Translations under genes and position numbers: made by a program
Assembly (NCBI GenBank): GCA_009602725.1
Contig: WELB01000125.1
Location: 126,346 to 160,078 of the forward strand
Reading direction: 5' to 3'
Source of the DNA: Spirogloea muscicola
Taxonomy: Eukaryota; Streptophyta; Zygnematophyceae; Spirogloeales; Spirogloeaceae
DNA: 33,733 nucleotides
The notes under the pieces: generated by a model
Database searches by the model: none
What the model was told of the DNA's origin: nothing
Seen by the model: the letters and a program-made list of their open reading frames with translations, nothing else
Part shown: positions 11,304 to 20,915 of the stretch, in pieces
Numbering within the stretch: the first letter of the stretch is position 1
How the letters are laid out: each line of letters begins with the position of its first letter

Positions 11304-12330
11304 ATGAGAGCGACCAGGGGGAGGAGCTTCTGGCGCAGCACAGAAGCTGCGGTGGCGGCTGCTGCAGCCAGTCGTCATGCCCCTCGAATGACACCCTCTC
11401 CAGACAGGGCAGCAGCTGCACGGCGTGCTCCCCACTTCGGACATGCCAGCGAGCTTTCACGGGCCGTGCCGGCGCTGCAGGACTCTTTGCTGGCGTCTGC
11501 AAACACCGCAATATTGGACAAGCCTTGGGAGGCCCTCCACCCCAAGGCTTGCGCCTTCCAACCCCCCTGGCTACCTTTTGTTAATCCGCAAATGAAGGTG
11601 CTCCCCAAGACCAGGGCTAAAATAGCTGCTGCTGCGGTATCCTGGGACATGCCAAGAAGAAGAGGAAGAGGATCTTGCGGGAGTGAATGTGGTGTGGTGT
11701 TAAGTTGTCTTACATTATCAGCACTTCGAGTGCCTGAAACTGCTGTGGGCAAATGGATTGACTTCAAGCAGGGAGTTGCAGCAGAGATTTTGGCCATGGC
11801 GTACACACCTTTTAGCCAGTTTCAGAGTCAAGAAGTCCAACTTGAGCCTCCTTCACCGAAGGATCAAAGGTTGCTGTGGAGCATGCAACTGACACGATTT
11901 GCAAGTTGTCAGCTGGAAAGCTCTCAAATAGGAAGCATGGTCACACTTGTCGTGAGCTTCAAAAGATACTGGGTGGACCAAAGGGAAACTGGTCAGCTGC
12001 TCTAGATAACGATTTTCCGTCAGAAGTTCCTAGAGTGTACACGTTGCACCTGTACCAGACAGAGCATCTGCTGAGCAGATTGCGGATCCTCTTTGTGCTG
12101 CTTACGCACCTTACAGGACACCGGGAACATGGAGGAAACCATCTTCCATTGTGAGCATGTTCCATTGGCAATTACAGCACATGCATTCTAATGATTGAGG
12201 GAACTCCACCGGTTCTGATCAATCCAGGTGCGCGACCTATACTTCTGGATCGATCATTCAGACTTCCAGGCTTCCAGACTAAATCTACTACTTGTGACAT
12301 TGACTGCAGCAACACGAACCCAAGACTGTG
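11304..12330 (+). other. Degenerate coding traces, no intact gene
   Basis: GC content falls here relative to the preceding block. A frame of 92 codons from 11876 (HGHTCRELQKILGGPKGNWS) and a later one near 12190-12330 (EGTPPVLINPGARPILLDRS) look protein-like but are short and in different phases. The second is reminiscent of the region around a retropepsin active site, but the expected Asp-Thr/Ser-Gly-Ala reads Asn-Pro-Gly-Ala, so it would be inactive or a chance likeness. I read this as decayed mobile-element sequence. Confidence 0.3.
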
Positions 12331-12339
12331 ACCGGTGGT

Positions 12340-12377
12340 ATAGGCTTCCTGGTCACTGTAGTGACCAGTAAGCCTAT
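12340..12377. repeat. 17-bp inverted repeat with 4-base loop
   Basis: The left arm ATAGGCTTCCTGGTCAC and right arm GTGACCAGTAAGCCTAT pair with a single mismatch around a TGTA spacer. A partial third copy of the GGTCACTG motif follows at about 12391. It lies in the gene-free stretch and could be the end of a small inverted-repeat element or a cruciform. Confidence 0.85.
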
Positions 12378-12991
12378 GTTAAATTGCAATGGTCACTGAT
12401 GTACTTGAGAGGAGAACCTCCCTGCGTGTGGTCTGCAGGACTACACATCATACTCTAATTGGGACCAACTTATTGAGGTACCACAAGGATCTGTTTATGA
12501 TACCTACCCCTTGATATACAGGTCGAACTGGCAGATTCCGGTACTGACTAGGTTGATTGCCTCTGCTGAAAGTCTGATCTTCTGCAGGAACTGCAGGCCA
12601 ACATTGTCTGGATTGTAACGCCCATGGACAACACATCAGCTGAAAGATCTCACTGGAACTTGGAGTGGCTCCAACTGCTTCAGGGAGAGCAATCTGCTCC
12701 ATTGGCTGTTGAGGCTGCTCCTGCACACCCATGCAATGGCGCCTCACATTGCTCAACACGTCGTCCAGCTACTCCAACTGCATGTGCTTGACATTCCTGG
12801 TGAGCGTGGCATCAAGCACAGAGCCTAGAGATGGTGTATGGACCTGGCAAGCCGATTGTACAAGGGCATTACACCTTCTTACGTGCTGAGTATGATGAAT
12901 CATGCCTATGACGTTTCTGTTGCACCAATTTGACTGCTGTTGTGTGGACTGCCAACCCAACCTTTCGTACTGTGCCAATACTGACAGTTGC

Positions 12992-13023
12992 GGGGGGAAG
13001 GGGGGGGGTTGTTTGGGGGGGTG
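12992..13023 (+). other. G-run cluster (possible G-quadruplex)
   Basis: Runs of six, nine and seven G, with a final GG, are separated by AA, TTGTTT and T. The long runs can supply four G-tracts of three, so an intramolecular quadruplex is possible on the plus strand. It could also be a sequencing homopolymer artefact. Confidence 0.55.
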
Positions 13024-13330
13024 GACCCTGCCTATCAACCACAGGCAGTCTGGAGAAATCGATCGTAATCTCTTAAATGACTGATTCATTCAAATGCTTG
13101 TTTCTGATCTATGCAACTAGTGTTGTCTCTGTTGGCCTTATATTGGGAACCACTGCAGTCAGCTTGGCCAACATCACTCATCTCTTAAGTCTGTTCTTCT
13201 TACATCATATACATTGGCATTTCGTCTGACTTCACTCATCGATGTCACATGGCAGTCGACTCCATATATGACGCCAGCGCCCCAGCCGCGGGCCTGGGTC
13301 GCTCCCGCTGCGTCTCTGTTCATTCTATAT

Positions 13331-13355
13331 GATTTGGCCTCTCATAGCCACCACC
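13331..13355 (-). repeat. Dispersed hairpin repeat, copy 1
   Basis: The reverse complement reads GGTGGTGGCTATGAGAGGCC then AAATC. This matches the GATGGCTGTGAGAGGCCAGC consensus seen at eight other places, though its right stem half is mutated. It belongs to the same family as the copies at 16810, 17311, 17367, 17591, 22382, 22445, 22731 and 23995. Confidence 0.5.
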
Positions 13356-13529
13356 TCCTTTTGAAGGGATGTCTGGGAGTGTCTTTGTTCGCTTGTTTAT
13401 GTTTGTGTTTAAAACACTCAATGACGAGGACGAGGGACGATGGAGTAAGGTGGAAGAGGTGTTATAGGGCAAGCGCAGACTGGCATCAACAAAAGGATGG
13501 CATAGATGGTGGAAGAGGTGGAATAGGGC

Positions 13530-13530
13530 N
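13530..13530. other. Single ambiguous base, probable assembly join upstream of NOB1
   Basis: The lone N separates ordinary spacer (ending GGTGGAATAGGGC) from the GCG-rich start of NOB1 exon 1. No start codon exists in frame between the N and the PIN domain, which supports missing sequence at this point. Confidence 0.65.
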
Positions 13531-16017
13531 GCGGCGGCGACGGCGGACGCGGGCGGCCGCCGCCGGCTGCGCAGGGTGGTCCTTGATGCCAACGCCCTGA
13601 TCCGGGGCGCCGGCGGCCTCGCCGCGCTCGCGGCGAGCGGCGCCGAGCTCGTCACGACCGACGAAGTTCTGGCGGAGGTTCGAGACCGCGAGGCGCGGCG
13701 CTTCCTCGGCGCGCTGCCGTTTGCGCTGCGCAAAGTGGAGCCTGCCGAGGAGTCCCTCCGCGCAGGTGCGCCGCGGAATGGCCAACAGCTTTCAGTGCGC
13801 TCATTTTGCGCATCTTGAGATGCAGGTTCAACACCTGCTGTATGCACTCGTTCTGTGATTCAAGCGCTTCATATTCCCAGGCCGCTGCGGGAGGGCTAGG
13901 GTTTAGGATATGGCCAGTGAATTAGCTCCACGAGGTGCTTTATCAGGTATAAGTGAATAAAGTTGGTAGCCTTATGGAAAAGCTTCACGAGGTGCTTTAC
14001 TAGGTGTAAGTAAATCAAGTTGGTAACCTTACAAAAAAATTACAATATAACTGCTCCATAACAACTTGTTGGAGTATGATCTAAAGCTGACGCCCTCGCT
14101 GGTACTGGCCGCGCTGCCATGGCAGTGGTGGCCTTTGCACGTGCGACGGGAGACCTTGACGTCCTGTCGCGGACGGACGTCAGGCTCATAGCCCTGGTGC
14201 GCACGCTGGAAGCTGAGGCGCACGGCACCGCCCATCTCCGGGCGGCGCCGCCGCCGCTGGTCCTCCAGGCTAAGGCAGGGAGGGCCGGCGCCGCCCAGAA
14301 CCCTCCCGGCTGGGGCGCAGTGCCTAACCCCGAGGACTGGGAGGGCATCGACCTCGTCGGTGACGATGGCCGGCCTTGTCGCAGGCCCCACCCCCCTCGG
14401 CGTGGACGCCCCAAGGCGGACGCCAAGCCCATCGCCGCGGCTCGATTGCAGGCGCTGGAGGGCAAGACCAACGTGGCTGTAGGGGCTTCGACGGTAGCTT
14501 TCCGTGACGAGGATGATGGCGAGTGGACCGCGGCGGTGAGCAACAGCGTCCGGCGGCGGCAGCAGCGGAGGACTGCCCGGCAGGCGCAGGCCAGCCTGAA
14601 GGCAGAGCCTGAAGCTGCAGTGGCATTGTCAAACCCCAAGTCTCAGGCGGAGCTGGCCACTGACAAGGCGGAGTCCTGTCGATCTGGGGCCATGCCTGTG
14701 GACTTGCCCCCGCTCGAGACAACGGCCTTTGCCACGACAAGAGACGATGTTGACAATGGCAAAGCAGCGACAGAAGCTGACGCTGAACTAGAGGACAACA
14801 GCAGTGGAGTTGAGGAGGAAGATGATGAGGCAGCCGGTGAGGGAGGGGGCAGTAAGCACGATGAATCCTGGTGGGAAGAGGAGGACGATGATGAAGAGCT
14901 TGAGGGCGGAGGCGCAAGTGCTGGCTCGCTACACAACGAGGCCGCTGAATGCCCTCCTTCGGAGGAATTGGCAGAGCAGGAGCTGCAGGCTCTGCAGCTG
15001 GCGCAAGTTGAGGCTGTAGCTGTGTCCTGCTCTGGCTCCAGCTCCATAAGCAGAATGCCGTGGGAGTCGTCCGTGGCCTGCGCCACGACGGACTTTGCCA
15101 TGGAAAACGTCATACTGCAGATGGGTCTCCGCCTGGTCGCCGACGACGGCATGCGGATCAAAAAAGTGCAGAGGTGTGTGCGCTGGTGGCGCTGGCCATG
15201 ACTTATGTATGAACGTTGAGATAGCTCCTCCATTGCTGATACAAGCTTGTGATCATGAATTCACACTAAGTCTGCTGTAGAGATGTGATTATGCATTGGA
15301 TCCTCTTGGTCTTTGCGGCCTGCAGGTGGGCGCTCAAGTGCCAGGCCTGCAACGCGGTGACCACCGAGCGAGGGCGACTTTTCTGTCCCAAATGTGGGAA
15401 CGGCGGCACACTGCATCGCGTTTCCATGACCGTTGGGGAGGACGGTGTGCTGCAGGCAGGCGTTCGCAAGCGGTTCAGCCTGCGAGGAACGAGGGTAATG
15501 CCTGGAGCTTCCTGCGTGCTGCAGGAGTTGTCTTTCACATGATTGTTTTACTCAGGATGGCCCTGTGACTGATTGTGCTCCGCTTCGACAAGCCTCTCTA
15601 AGTTGCGTGCCTTAATTGCTGCAGTACTCCCTCCCTCTCCCGGTGGGCGGCCGAAAGGGGCAGCAGCAGAATCCAATACTGTGCGAGGACCAGCTTCCTC
15701 GACGGGCGCGGCGGACGCGCAAAAAGGACACCGACACTGTAAGTACACACTCCACAAAGTTATGGGTTAGGATTTGTGCTTGTGCTACGCTGTGACTGGG
15801 TTGGTGGTATATAGTAAGACAATGACCCACGGTGAGTTGTGCTGTCTGTGCGATGTTGGGGAGGATGCAGGATGTATTCCAGCCGGAGTATGGCCCGGAC
15901 ACGTGGTTCCAGGGGTCCGGCCCAAAGGCTGACGTGCTTGTGAAGCTGAATGAGACTGCTGCCGTCCTTTCGGGCCGGCGAAACCCGAACGAGCCCCACC
16001 CTGGCCGCCGTCATTAG
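13531..16017 (+). CDS. NOB1: NOB1, 18S rRNA site-D endonuclease (5' end uncertain)
   Basis: NOB1 is the PIN-domain nuclease that cleaves 20S pre-rRNA at site D to make the 3' end of 18S rRNA in late pre-40S particles. Exons: ?-13765, 14126-15173, 15326-15494, 15625-15738, 15871-16017; all phases agree. The PIN domain shows VVLDANALI, TTDEVLAEVRD and, over the first intron, AFARATGDLDVLSRTDVRLI with the expected acidic residues. An acidic linker follows (EEEDDEAAGE; WWEEEDDDEE). Then come DFAMENVILQMGLRLVADDGM, a zinc ribbon (CQAC...CPKC), YSLPLPVGGRKG, EDQLPRR and a C-terminal NPNEPHPGRRH. From 13531 the frame gives 570 residues. The start Met is not visible: the frame runs back into an Ala-rich GCG stretch at the lone N (13530), so the true start is probably lost there. 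Confidence 0.93.
13924..14037 (+). repeat. Imperfect 57-bp tandem duplication in NOB1 intron 1
   Basis: Units at 13924-13980 and 13981-14037 share CACGAGGTGCTTTA, an (A/G)TAAGT(A/G)AAT core, AAGTTGGTA and CCTTA at the same offsets, with scattered substitutions and no length change. It lies entirely in the first intron (13766-14125). Confidence 0.85.
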
Positions 16018-16800
16018 AGCACATCGAGTGTTTGCGTATCACATTGTTTAATCTAGCATTTCTTGAAACTTCTACCACTTAGAGCATTGCCGGCATGTCA
16101 ATCAGGTTGAGCCCAGCCCATTTCAGCAACTTTTGGCCTCTTAGCAAATCTTTTGGTGTGCTCGAGCATATTTGTAGCTCTGGATCACACTTGTGTTCTG
16201 TTCTTTAGAGCGCCTACTGAAGAAGTGTCAGACTGTGATCACCATATGTGTCCTGCAAGGGTGGCTGGTTGTGGCTGTCAATGTTGTTGACATATTGCTG
16301 GCCCCTTCTGCCCGTGCAAATTCTGTAGCCTGCGAGCTTCTTCAAAATGCAGGAACTGCCAGGTGTGCCTTGTCCGTGGCTCACACATGTGAGGGCCATC
16401 ATGTGCAATACAAATGCCAATCAATTGCACCTCCACTTGCTCTGGCCCACTTGGACTACCGCAAGTGGCCAACAAAGACCAAGAAGCACTTGCACGGACG
16501 CATGCGCACCTGCTCCCTGAGTTCCCACAATGCTGCACTGATTGTTGCCAGTTCTGATAGTGCACTCTCAAGCTCCCCTCCTCTGCCCAATGTAGACCAC
16601 GCCGTGTCGCCTCCCTGGCTTCATCATTGTTCTGGCGTTGTCATCACCTTGCGTGTCCCCCTCTAGCACACTCCCGCTTGTAGATCATCCCCTTCTCCTA
16701 AATATATCAACTCTGGCAGTCGGATTTATGTGCCAGGTCCTTCACTTCCGCACGCCTCGTCTCAGATACCGTTGGCGTAGTAAGTATCAGCTCCTCCAAA
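16018..16800. other. Spacer after NOB1, no supported gene
   Basis: An open frame of 157 codons (16193-16666) has no recognisable motif and its cysteine-bearing alternative frame is broken by stops. I see no regulatory site. Repeat-rich sequence starts at about 16810. Confidence 0.5.
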
Positions 16801-16809
16801 TTGACAGCA

Positions 16810-16835
16810 GTGGCTGTAAGAAGACAGCCCACAAG
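16810..16835 (+). repeat. Dispersed hairpin repeat, copy 2
   Basis: GTGGCTGTAAGAAGACAGCC then CACAAG. GGCTG and CAGCC can pair across an 8-base loop. The CCCACAAG end is shared with the copy at 22445-22469. Confidence 0.5.
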
Positions 16836-17063
16836 TAAGCAAGAGCCAGCTTATTGAATGAAATAAGTGTGCACTCATTGGAGGCCATCTCTCCACCTAT
16901 GCACCCTGGTCCCAGATTTCCACAGTGAGCTCAGACCCTCACACTGCGCCAGAGTCCTCAACTGTGGAACATACAAGCCTCCATGTCCTCCACACTCGCA
17001 GCTGTTCTGCAAGCGATTGCAAGCGATTGCGGGGCATCTGCGATTCAGCTTGATAAGTAGGCC

Positions 17064-17124
17064 GCTGTGGCGCAGTCCACTTGCCCCGCAGTCCGCATTA
17101 ATATAGAGGCTGTGGCGTAGTCCA
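17064..17124 (+). repeat. Short direct repeat GCTGTGGCGYAGTCCA, two copies
   Basis: The 16-mer occurs at 17064-17079 and 17109-17124 with one C/T difference and a period of 45 bp. Just upstream, AAGCGATTGC is repeated in tandem at 17011-17030. The block leads into the hairpin-repeat cluster. Confidence 0.7.
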
Positions 17125-17310
17125 TTCTCATCGCTTCCTGGCATTTGTACATCCGTGGGTGTACCTTCATACCTGGCCACTCAGGCCCTCCATCACTATA
17201 AACACGCTTTTCCCCCGGGCACTCTCTCATTGCCAGTCGTCTCTCGCTTCCTCCCAACCTACATTGCCACCATCAGCAACGCCCAAAGAAAGAAACGCAA
17301 CAGAAAGTAA

Positions 17311-17340
17311 GGCGATGGCTGTGAGAGGCAGCCCAAAAGG
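17311..17340 (+). repeat. Dispersed hairpin repeat, copy 3
   Basis: GGCGATGGCTGTGAGAGGCA followed by GCCCAAAAGG. It has the GGCTG/CAGCC arms and the AAAA tail seen in the copies at 22731 and 23995. It is the first of three copies in 300 bp. Confidence 0.7.
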
Positions 17341-17366
17341 AATGGAGAAAGAATATACCAGTAAAG

Positions 17367-17396
17367 GGTGATGGCTGTGAATGGCCAGCCCAGAAA
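17367..17396 (+). repeat. Dispersed hairpin repeat, copy 4
   Basis: GGTGATGGCTGTGAATGGCC followed by AGCCCAGAAA. GGCTG pairs with CAGCC. It lies 56 bp after copy 3 in the same orientation. Confidence 0.7.
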
Positions 17397-17590
17397 AAGA
17401 ATGAACTAACTTCGAAGGAGCCAGAAAAGCGTTACAGCACATTGAGAAAGCTCCCGACGAGTGCTGAACTACTGACAAATACGCAAGGAATTGAGCGATG
17501 GAGGGCCTTGTGTAGCCAAGTACAACGGCAAGCACATTGACAAATGTACATCACCTGCAGCAAAGAAAGCGGCTGCTGATATGAAAGAAT

Positions 17591-17609
17591 CGGCTGTGAA
17601 ATGCCAGCC
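17591..17609 (+). repeat. Dispersed hairpin repeat, copy 5
   Basis: CGGCTGTGAAATGCCAGCC. Arms and spacing match the consensus. It lies inside the 640-bp segment that is missing from the retroelement copy near 25.1 kb. Confidence 0.6.
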
Positions 17610-17662
17610 AGATGCATACAGGTGTTCATGACGGAGCCAAAGGCTAGGCAGACAGGGCGCCC

Positions 17663-18208
17663 TCAATACCCCCGTGTCAGCAGTAGGAAGTCAGATGAGC
17701 TGAGGGGAGGAAGAGCAACCCCGCTGCGCAAGCCAGAGGCTGCTGCAAGGGCGCGACCAGCGCGGCGGTGCAAAGCAAGCGCTTGGGAGCGCTGCAGGGA
17801 CATAGACAGTCGCATACGGTAGCAGGACACCAGACCCAAAGGCACCGAGCCACCGGGAAGGGCAGCACCCTGCTCCCGGCGCCGCTGGTCAGCTTGAGAG
17901 GCCAGCAGCGAAAGTAACGAGGACCACCGACCCCCGTAACACCCATGGATGTCCATGGCCAGGGGGTAAAAGGTATCACCCGCCGGGTGGTCCTTGTACT
18001 TGTGCAGCTTCTTCCGTTCGGCTACCTTCACAGCGTAGCCGGTCTCAGAAGTAATGGGGCCCTTCGTCCAGAAGCTGTCGGTGAGGACAACGTCCATGAG
18101 GAGCCGCTTGCCACCTCCCAGGGGGACGCCGACCAGATCGACACGCCTCGTCCGAGGGACCCCATTGCGGAGGAGGATGGGCATCACCCCAGTGCTCTCC
18201 AACGCCAC
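17663..18208 (-). pseudogene. Retrotransposon protein C-terminal fragment, restriction-like endonuclease type
   Basis: A 181-codon open frame reads VPRTRRVDLVGVPLGGGKRL, then LMDVVLTDSFWTKG, then KVAERKKLHKYKDHPAGDTF and YPLAMDIHGCYGG. This order (Arg-x-Asp-Leu, Asp-Val, a Lys-rich helix with Tyr, then PLAxDxxG) is how I know the C-terminal regions of many retrotransposon proteins with a PD-(D/E)XK-like nuclease. No reverse transcriptase lies upstream: a stop (TAG) comes just before the frame, and the preceding sequence (SKFTKRVSLAAG) continues in another phase, so it is truncated and frameshifted. It ends 274 bp before the cyclophilin start codon, on the opposite strand. Confidence 0.5.
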
Positions 18209-18465
18209 CTGCAGCTAAGCTGACCCGCTTAGTAAACTTCGAGCCAGCACATAGAGGTCGCTGACTGATGCCCGAATACCGGACGGCAAGCGACAAGCTC
18301 CTGTGCCACCAGCTAAGGCTCGGCCAGCAAGGGGTCAACGGGCGTTCCTAGCAGACAGGGCCCAGAGTCCACGAACGAGCTGGAGCCCAGCCAATCGTCG
18401 TCAGGTGGCCACACCAAGAACCCCATTTCCTTGTACCACCCCTCGTTGGAGCGCTCGGGCCAGCG

Positions 18466-18498
18466 GCCGCCGCCGCCGCAGATGGCGGCGGCGGCGGC
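18466..18498 (+). promoter_or_regulatory. 14-bp GC hairpin with the cyclophilin start codon in its loop
   Basis: The left arm GCCGCCGCCGCCGC (18466-18479) and right arm GCGGCGGCGGCGGC (18485-18498) are perfect complements around the loop AGATG, which contains the ATG. The right arm also codes for the poly-Ala N-terminus. In mRNA this would be a very stable stem at the initiation site. Confidence 0.6.
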
Positions 18499-18819
18499 GG
18501 CGGCGGCGGCGGAGGTGACGCTGGAGACGACCATGGGCGCGCTGACGGTGGAGCTGTACGGCGAGCACGCGCCGCGGGCGTGCCGCAACTTCGCCGAGCT
18601 CGCGCGCCGGGGCTACTACGACAACGTCCGCTTCCACCGCGTCATCAAGGTCTGCCGCCAGCGGCTTCCCATGGCCTCAGTTCACCGTCGAGGTTTGAAG
18701 GACTCAAGGGTTTAAGGTTTCGGGAAGTGGGTTCCAGTCTGCGGCTATGGGCGGCTACGGTCGCCGTGGACCTGCCTCTCAGCCTGCGCTCGGCCGTGGC
18801 CCTGGCTGTACGCGCAGGA

Positions 18820-18855
<36 letters not shown>

Positions 18856-19817
18856 CCGCGGCGGCGAGTCCATCTACGGGTGAGTGCCGATGTCCTTTCT
18901 GGAGCTCAGTCGTTGGGGATCCAGAGGTTGGTGTTTTGCCGTGTTGTGGCCAGAGGTTGGTGTTTTGCCGTGTTGAGGTGCCTCCTTCACTATCGGCCCG
19001 GTGAGCTGTGGGAGGCGGCTGCGATCTGATGCCGTGACTCTGTGGAATGCCCACTCGGCCGGCCCCAGCGGCAAGTTCGAGGACGAGATCTCGCGGGAGC
19101 TCAAACACACGGGCGCAGGCGTGCTGTCCATGGCCAACTCGGGCCCCGACACTAACGGCAGCCAGTTCTTCATCACGCTCGCGCCCGCCCCTTGGCTCGA
19201 TGGTGCGTCACGGCTGCCGCTAAGCCAATTCCTGCTTCTCTATTTCATGGCCACGTTAAGCTGCCCCTTTGCGCAAATACGTCGAGCAGCTTCTAGCACC
19301 TTCATTGACATGCCTGCTCTCCAAAGAGATCTACAAGCATCTCCATAGGTTGACGCAGCTTCATGATCGAGGTTCAGCTTGATGGCAATCTGCCTCCTGG
19401 TGCTTGTGAACAGCAGCATCCAGAAATTACCCGCAGTACGTTCACGATCAGCCAGCATACATCACTAGACAAAGTAGTAGCCCTGTAGAACCATCACTGC
19501 AGCTCCAATGGGGGCACTTGATGACTAGCACTTGACCCTTGGGGTAGCATGATCCATGGCAGGAAAGCACACCATATTTGGGCGCGTGAGCCGAGGCATG
19601 GACGTCGTGAAGCGCCTGGGCAACGTGCAGACGGACAAGACCGATAGGTGCGCATGACTCACAGTCGCATAAGCATCACCGACTTGAATAGCTACTGGCA
19701 CCGAGGCTCACGTATGAGTGACCAATAGATGACAAACGTAGATTCTCACGATTCCATTATTCTTTTTCCAGGCCCGTGCAGGAGGTGAAGATCGTGAAAG
19801 CCACCGTGCTCGATTAA
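18482..19817 (+). CDS. PPIL1: Cyclophilin-type peptidyl-prolyl isomerase, PPIL1-like
   Basis: It catalyses cis-trans isomerisation of Xaa-Pro bonds; the PPIL1 group works in the spliceosome. Five exons with matching phases: 18482-18649, 18818-18879, 19069-19202, 19563-19647, 19772-19817, giving 164 residues (human PPIL1 is 166). After nine Ala it reads [20 protein letters not shown], then [70 protein letters not shown] and [15 protein letters not shown]. The catalytic Arg (FHR), the Phe/Gln pair (FMAQ), Phe (QFFI), Trp (WLDG) and His (KHTIFG) are all present. The short single-domain form, SIYGGKFEDE segment and ending fit PPIL1 rather than cyclophilin A. The start is the only ATG before the domain that fits the length; an upstream in-frame Met-like codon exists at 18431 but would add a GC-rich leader. 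Confidence 0.94.
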
Positions 19818-20468
19818 AGGCGGCTCAGATTTTCTTCTATCAATTAATTTTCGGTCAAGGTCTGGTCAGGCCCGCGAGGCCCTTCAGCGTTTTCCAGCTA
19901 TGGGTCTGTACACCAAGGAGGATAGATGCTGGTCCTACATTCTTACCTGTCCTACCCACGGCAGTGCTTTCGTCAGGAAGAAAAGAACGTATCAACAAGC
20001 GTCCACGCAAGTCGAAACGAATGGAGGACTCAGAAACAGAATGGCTGCTGACTCCTGTTGATTCCTAATTTTCCGTCAATGCATCAGAGCAGCTATCGCC
20101 TTGCAGCAGCGCTTGGGCCTACAACAACCTGGCAGAGTTGCGAAGACTGAGGTGACCCATAGGATATCTCCACAACTACTCAACACAACCTGCCTAATTG
20201 TACGTTGAGGGCGGGGGGCGCCTAATTATTCTGGAGAGGAATGGGCAATGGAGGTGGCCGGTGCCTATCTGAGCTAACTACCTCTCGAAGCACAGCACAG
20301 CTGTACACTCCTGCAAGACTGACCGGCGGCAGCCCCATGCCGAGCGCAGCGTGCCGACGGCAGTGAAGCGGTGACACGGATGGCCGGCCAGCCGCGGCGG
20401 CAGCGCCAGCGACTCCAGACGCTGTCAGTGGCCCAGGGCCTCCCGGGCCGGGAGGCGGGGCGGCGGCG
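19818..20468. other. Spacer between convergent cyclophilin and CKS1 genes
   Basis: This must hold the 3' ends of both genes. No coding frame, repeat or RNA gene stands out. GC rises sharply from about 20310 toward the CKS1 end. Confidence 0.5.
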
Positions 20469-20781
20469 TCAGGCGCCAGCCTGGCTGGAGGAGTCCTCGT
20501 AGTTGCTCCCCGTCTCCGCGGACGTCGCCTCCTGCTCGCGCTGCTCCCGCTGCTTCTCGGCAGCGGCGGCGGCGGCGGCCTGCTGCGCCGCGCTCTTGCG
20601 CTGCGGCCCGGGCTGGTAGTCCAGCGGGCGGCGGAAGAGCAGGATGTGCGGCTCGGGTCGGTGGATGGCGTAGTGCTCCCAGCCGCGCGACTGCTGCACT
20701 CCCAGCGCCCGCCATTCCGGCTCGCTCAGCAGCTTGCCCTTGGGCAGCTGCCGCGCGATGTCCGGCGGCAGGATGACGTGC
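20469..20781 (-). CDS. CKS1: CKS1, cyclin-dependent kinase regulatory subunit (last exon only)
   Basis: CKS proteins bind CDKs and phosphorylated substrates and promote multi-site phosphorylation in the cell cycle. The exon starts after a CGCGCAG acceptor at 20782-20784 and reads [38 protein letters not shown] and [17 protein letters not shown]. These are the hallmark segments, including the [13 protein letters not shown] hinge and strand. After the core there is an extension of about 48 residues, rich in Ala, Gln, Glu and Ser ([20 protein letters not shown]), ending SSSQAGA; plant CKS1 is about 88 residues in all, so this tail is unusual in length. The N-terminal exon (YYDDTYEYR-type sequence) is not in the visible upstream bases and is probably in the gap at 20916-21551 or beyond. 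Confidence 0.9.
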
Positions 20782-20915
20782 CTGCGCGCGCGCGCCGACA
20801 GAGCGCAGCCGCCGGCCTCAGCGGCGGAGCCGCGCAGGCCGACCGGAAAAGCTACGGAGCAGCCACCGCCCGGCACAGAGGCCGCGCTCTTCTCGCCGCC
20901 GCCGCCGCCGCCGCC

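Larger units (their letters stand above)
12378..13529. other. Gene-free stretch
   Basis: Only short frames on both strands, none recognisable. It contains a G-run cluster (12992-13023) and one copy of the dispersed hairpin repeat (13331-13355, minus orientation). It ends at the lone N at 13530. Confidence 0.5.
17497..18316 (-). mobile_element. Retroelement fragment, long version, with 14-bp internal direct repeat
   Basis: Two blocks (17497-17565 and 18206-18316) match, in order and orientation, one continuous block at 25033-25199. The intervening ~640 bp is present only here and is bounded by CACCTGCAGCAAAG (17552-17565) and CACCTGCAGCTAAG (18206-18219). The middle segment encodes the endonuclease-like fragment on the minus strand, so the element probably reads in that direction. 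Confidence 0.6.

Noticed and set aside
16193-16666. 157-codon frame after NOB1
   Set aside because: No recognisable motif. An alternative cysteine-rich frame here has two in-frame TGA codons; I considered selenocysteine, but there is no visible insertion element or family match.
17064-17124. GCTGTGGCGYAGTCCA repeats as a tRNA or SINE A box
   Set aside because: The likeness to an A box is partial, and no GGTTCRANNCC-type B box or cloverleaf follows at a proper distance.
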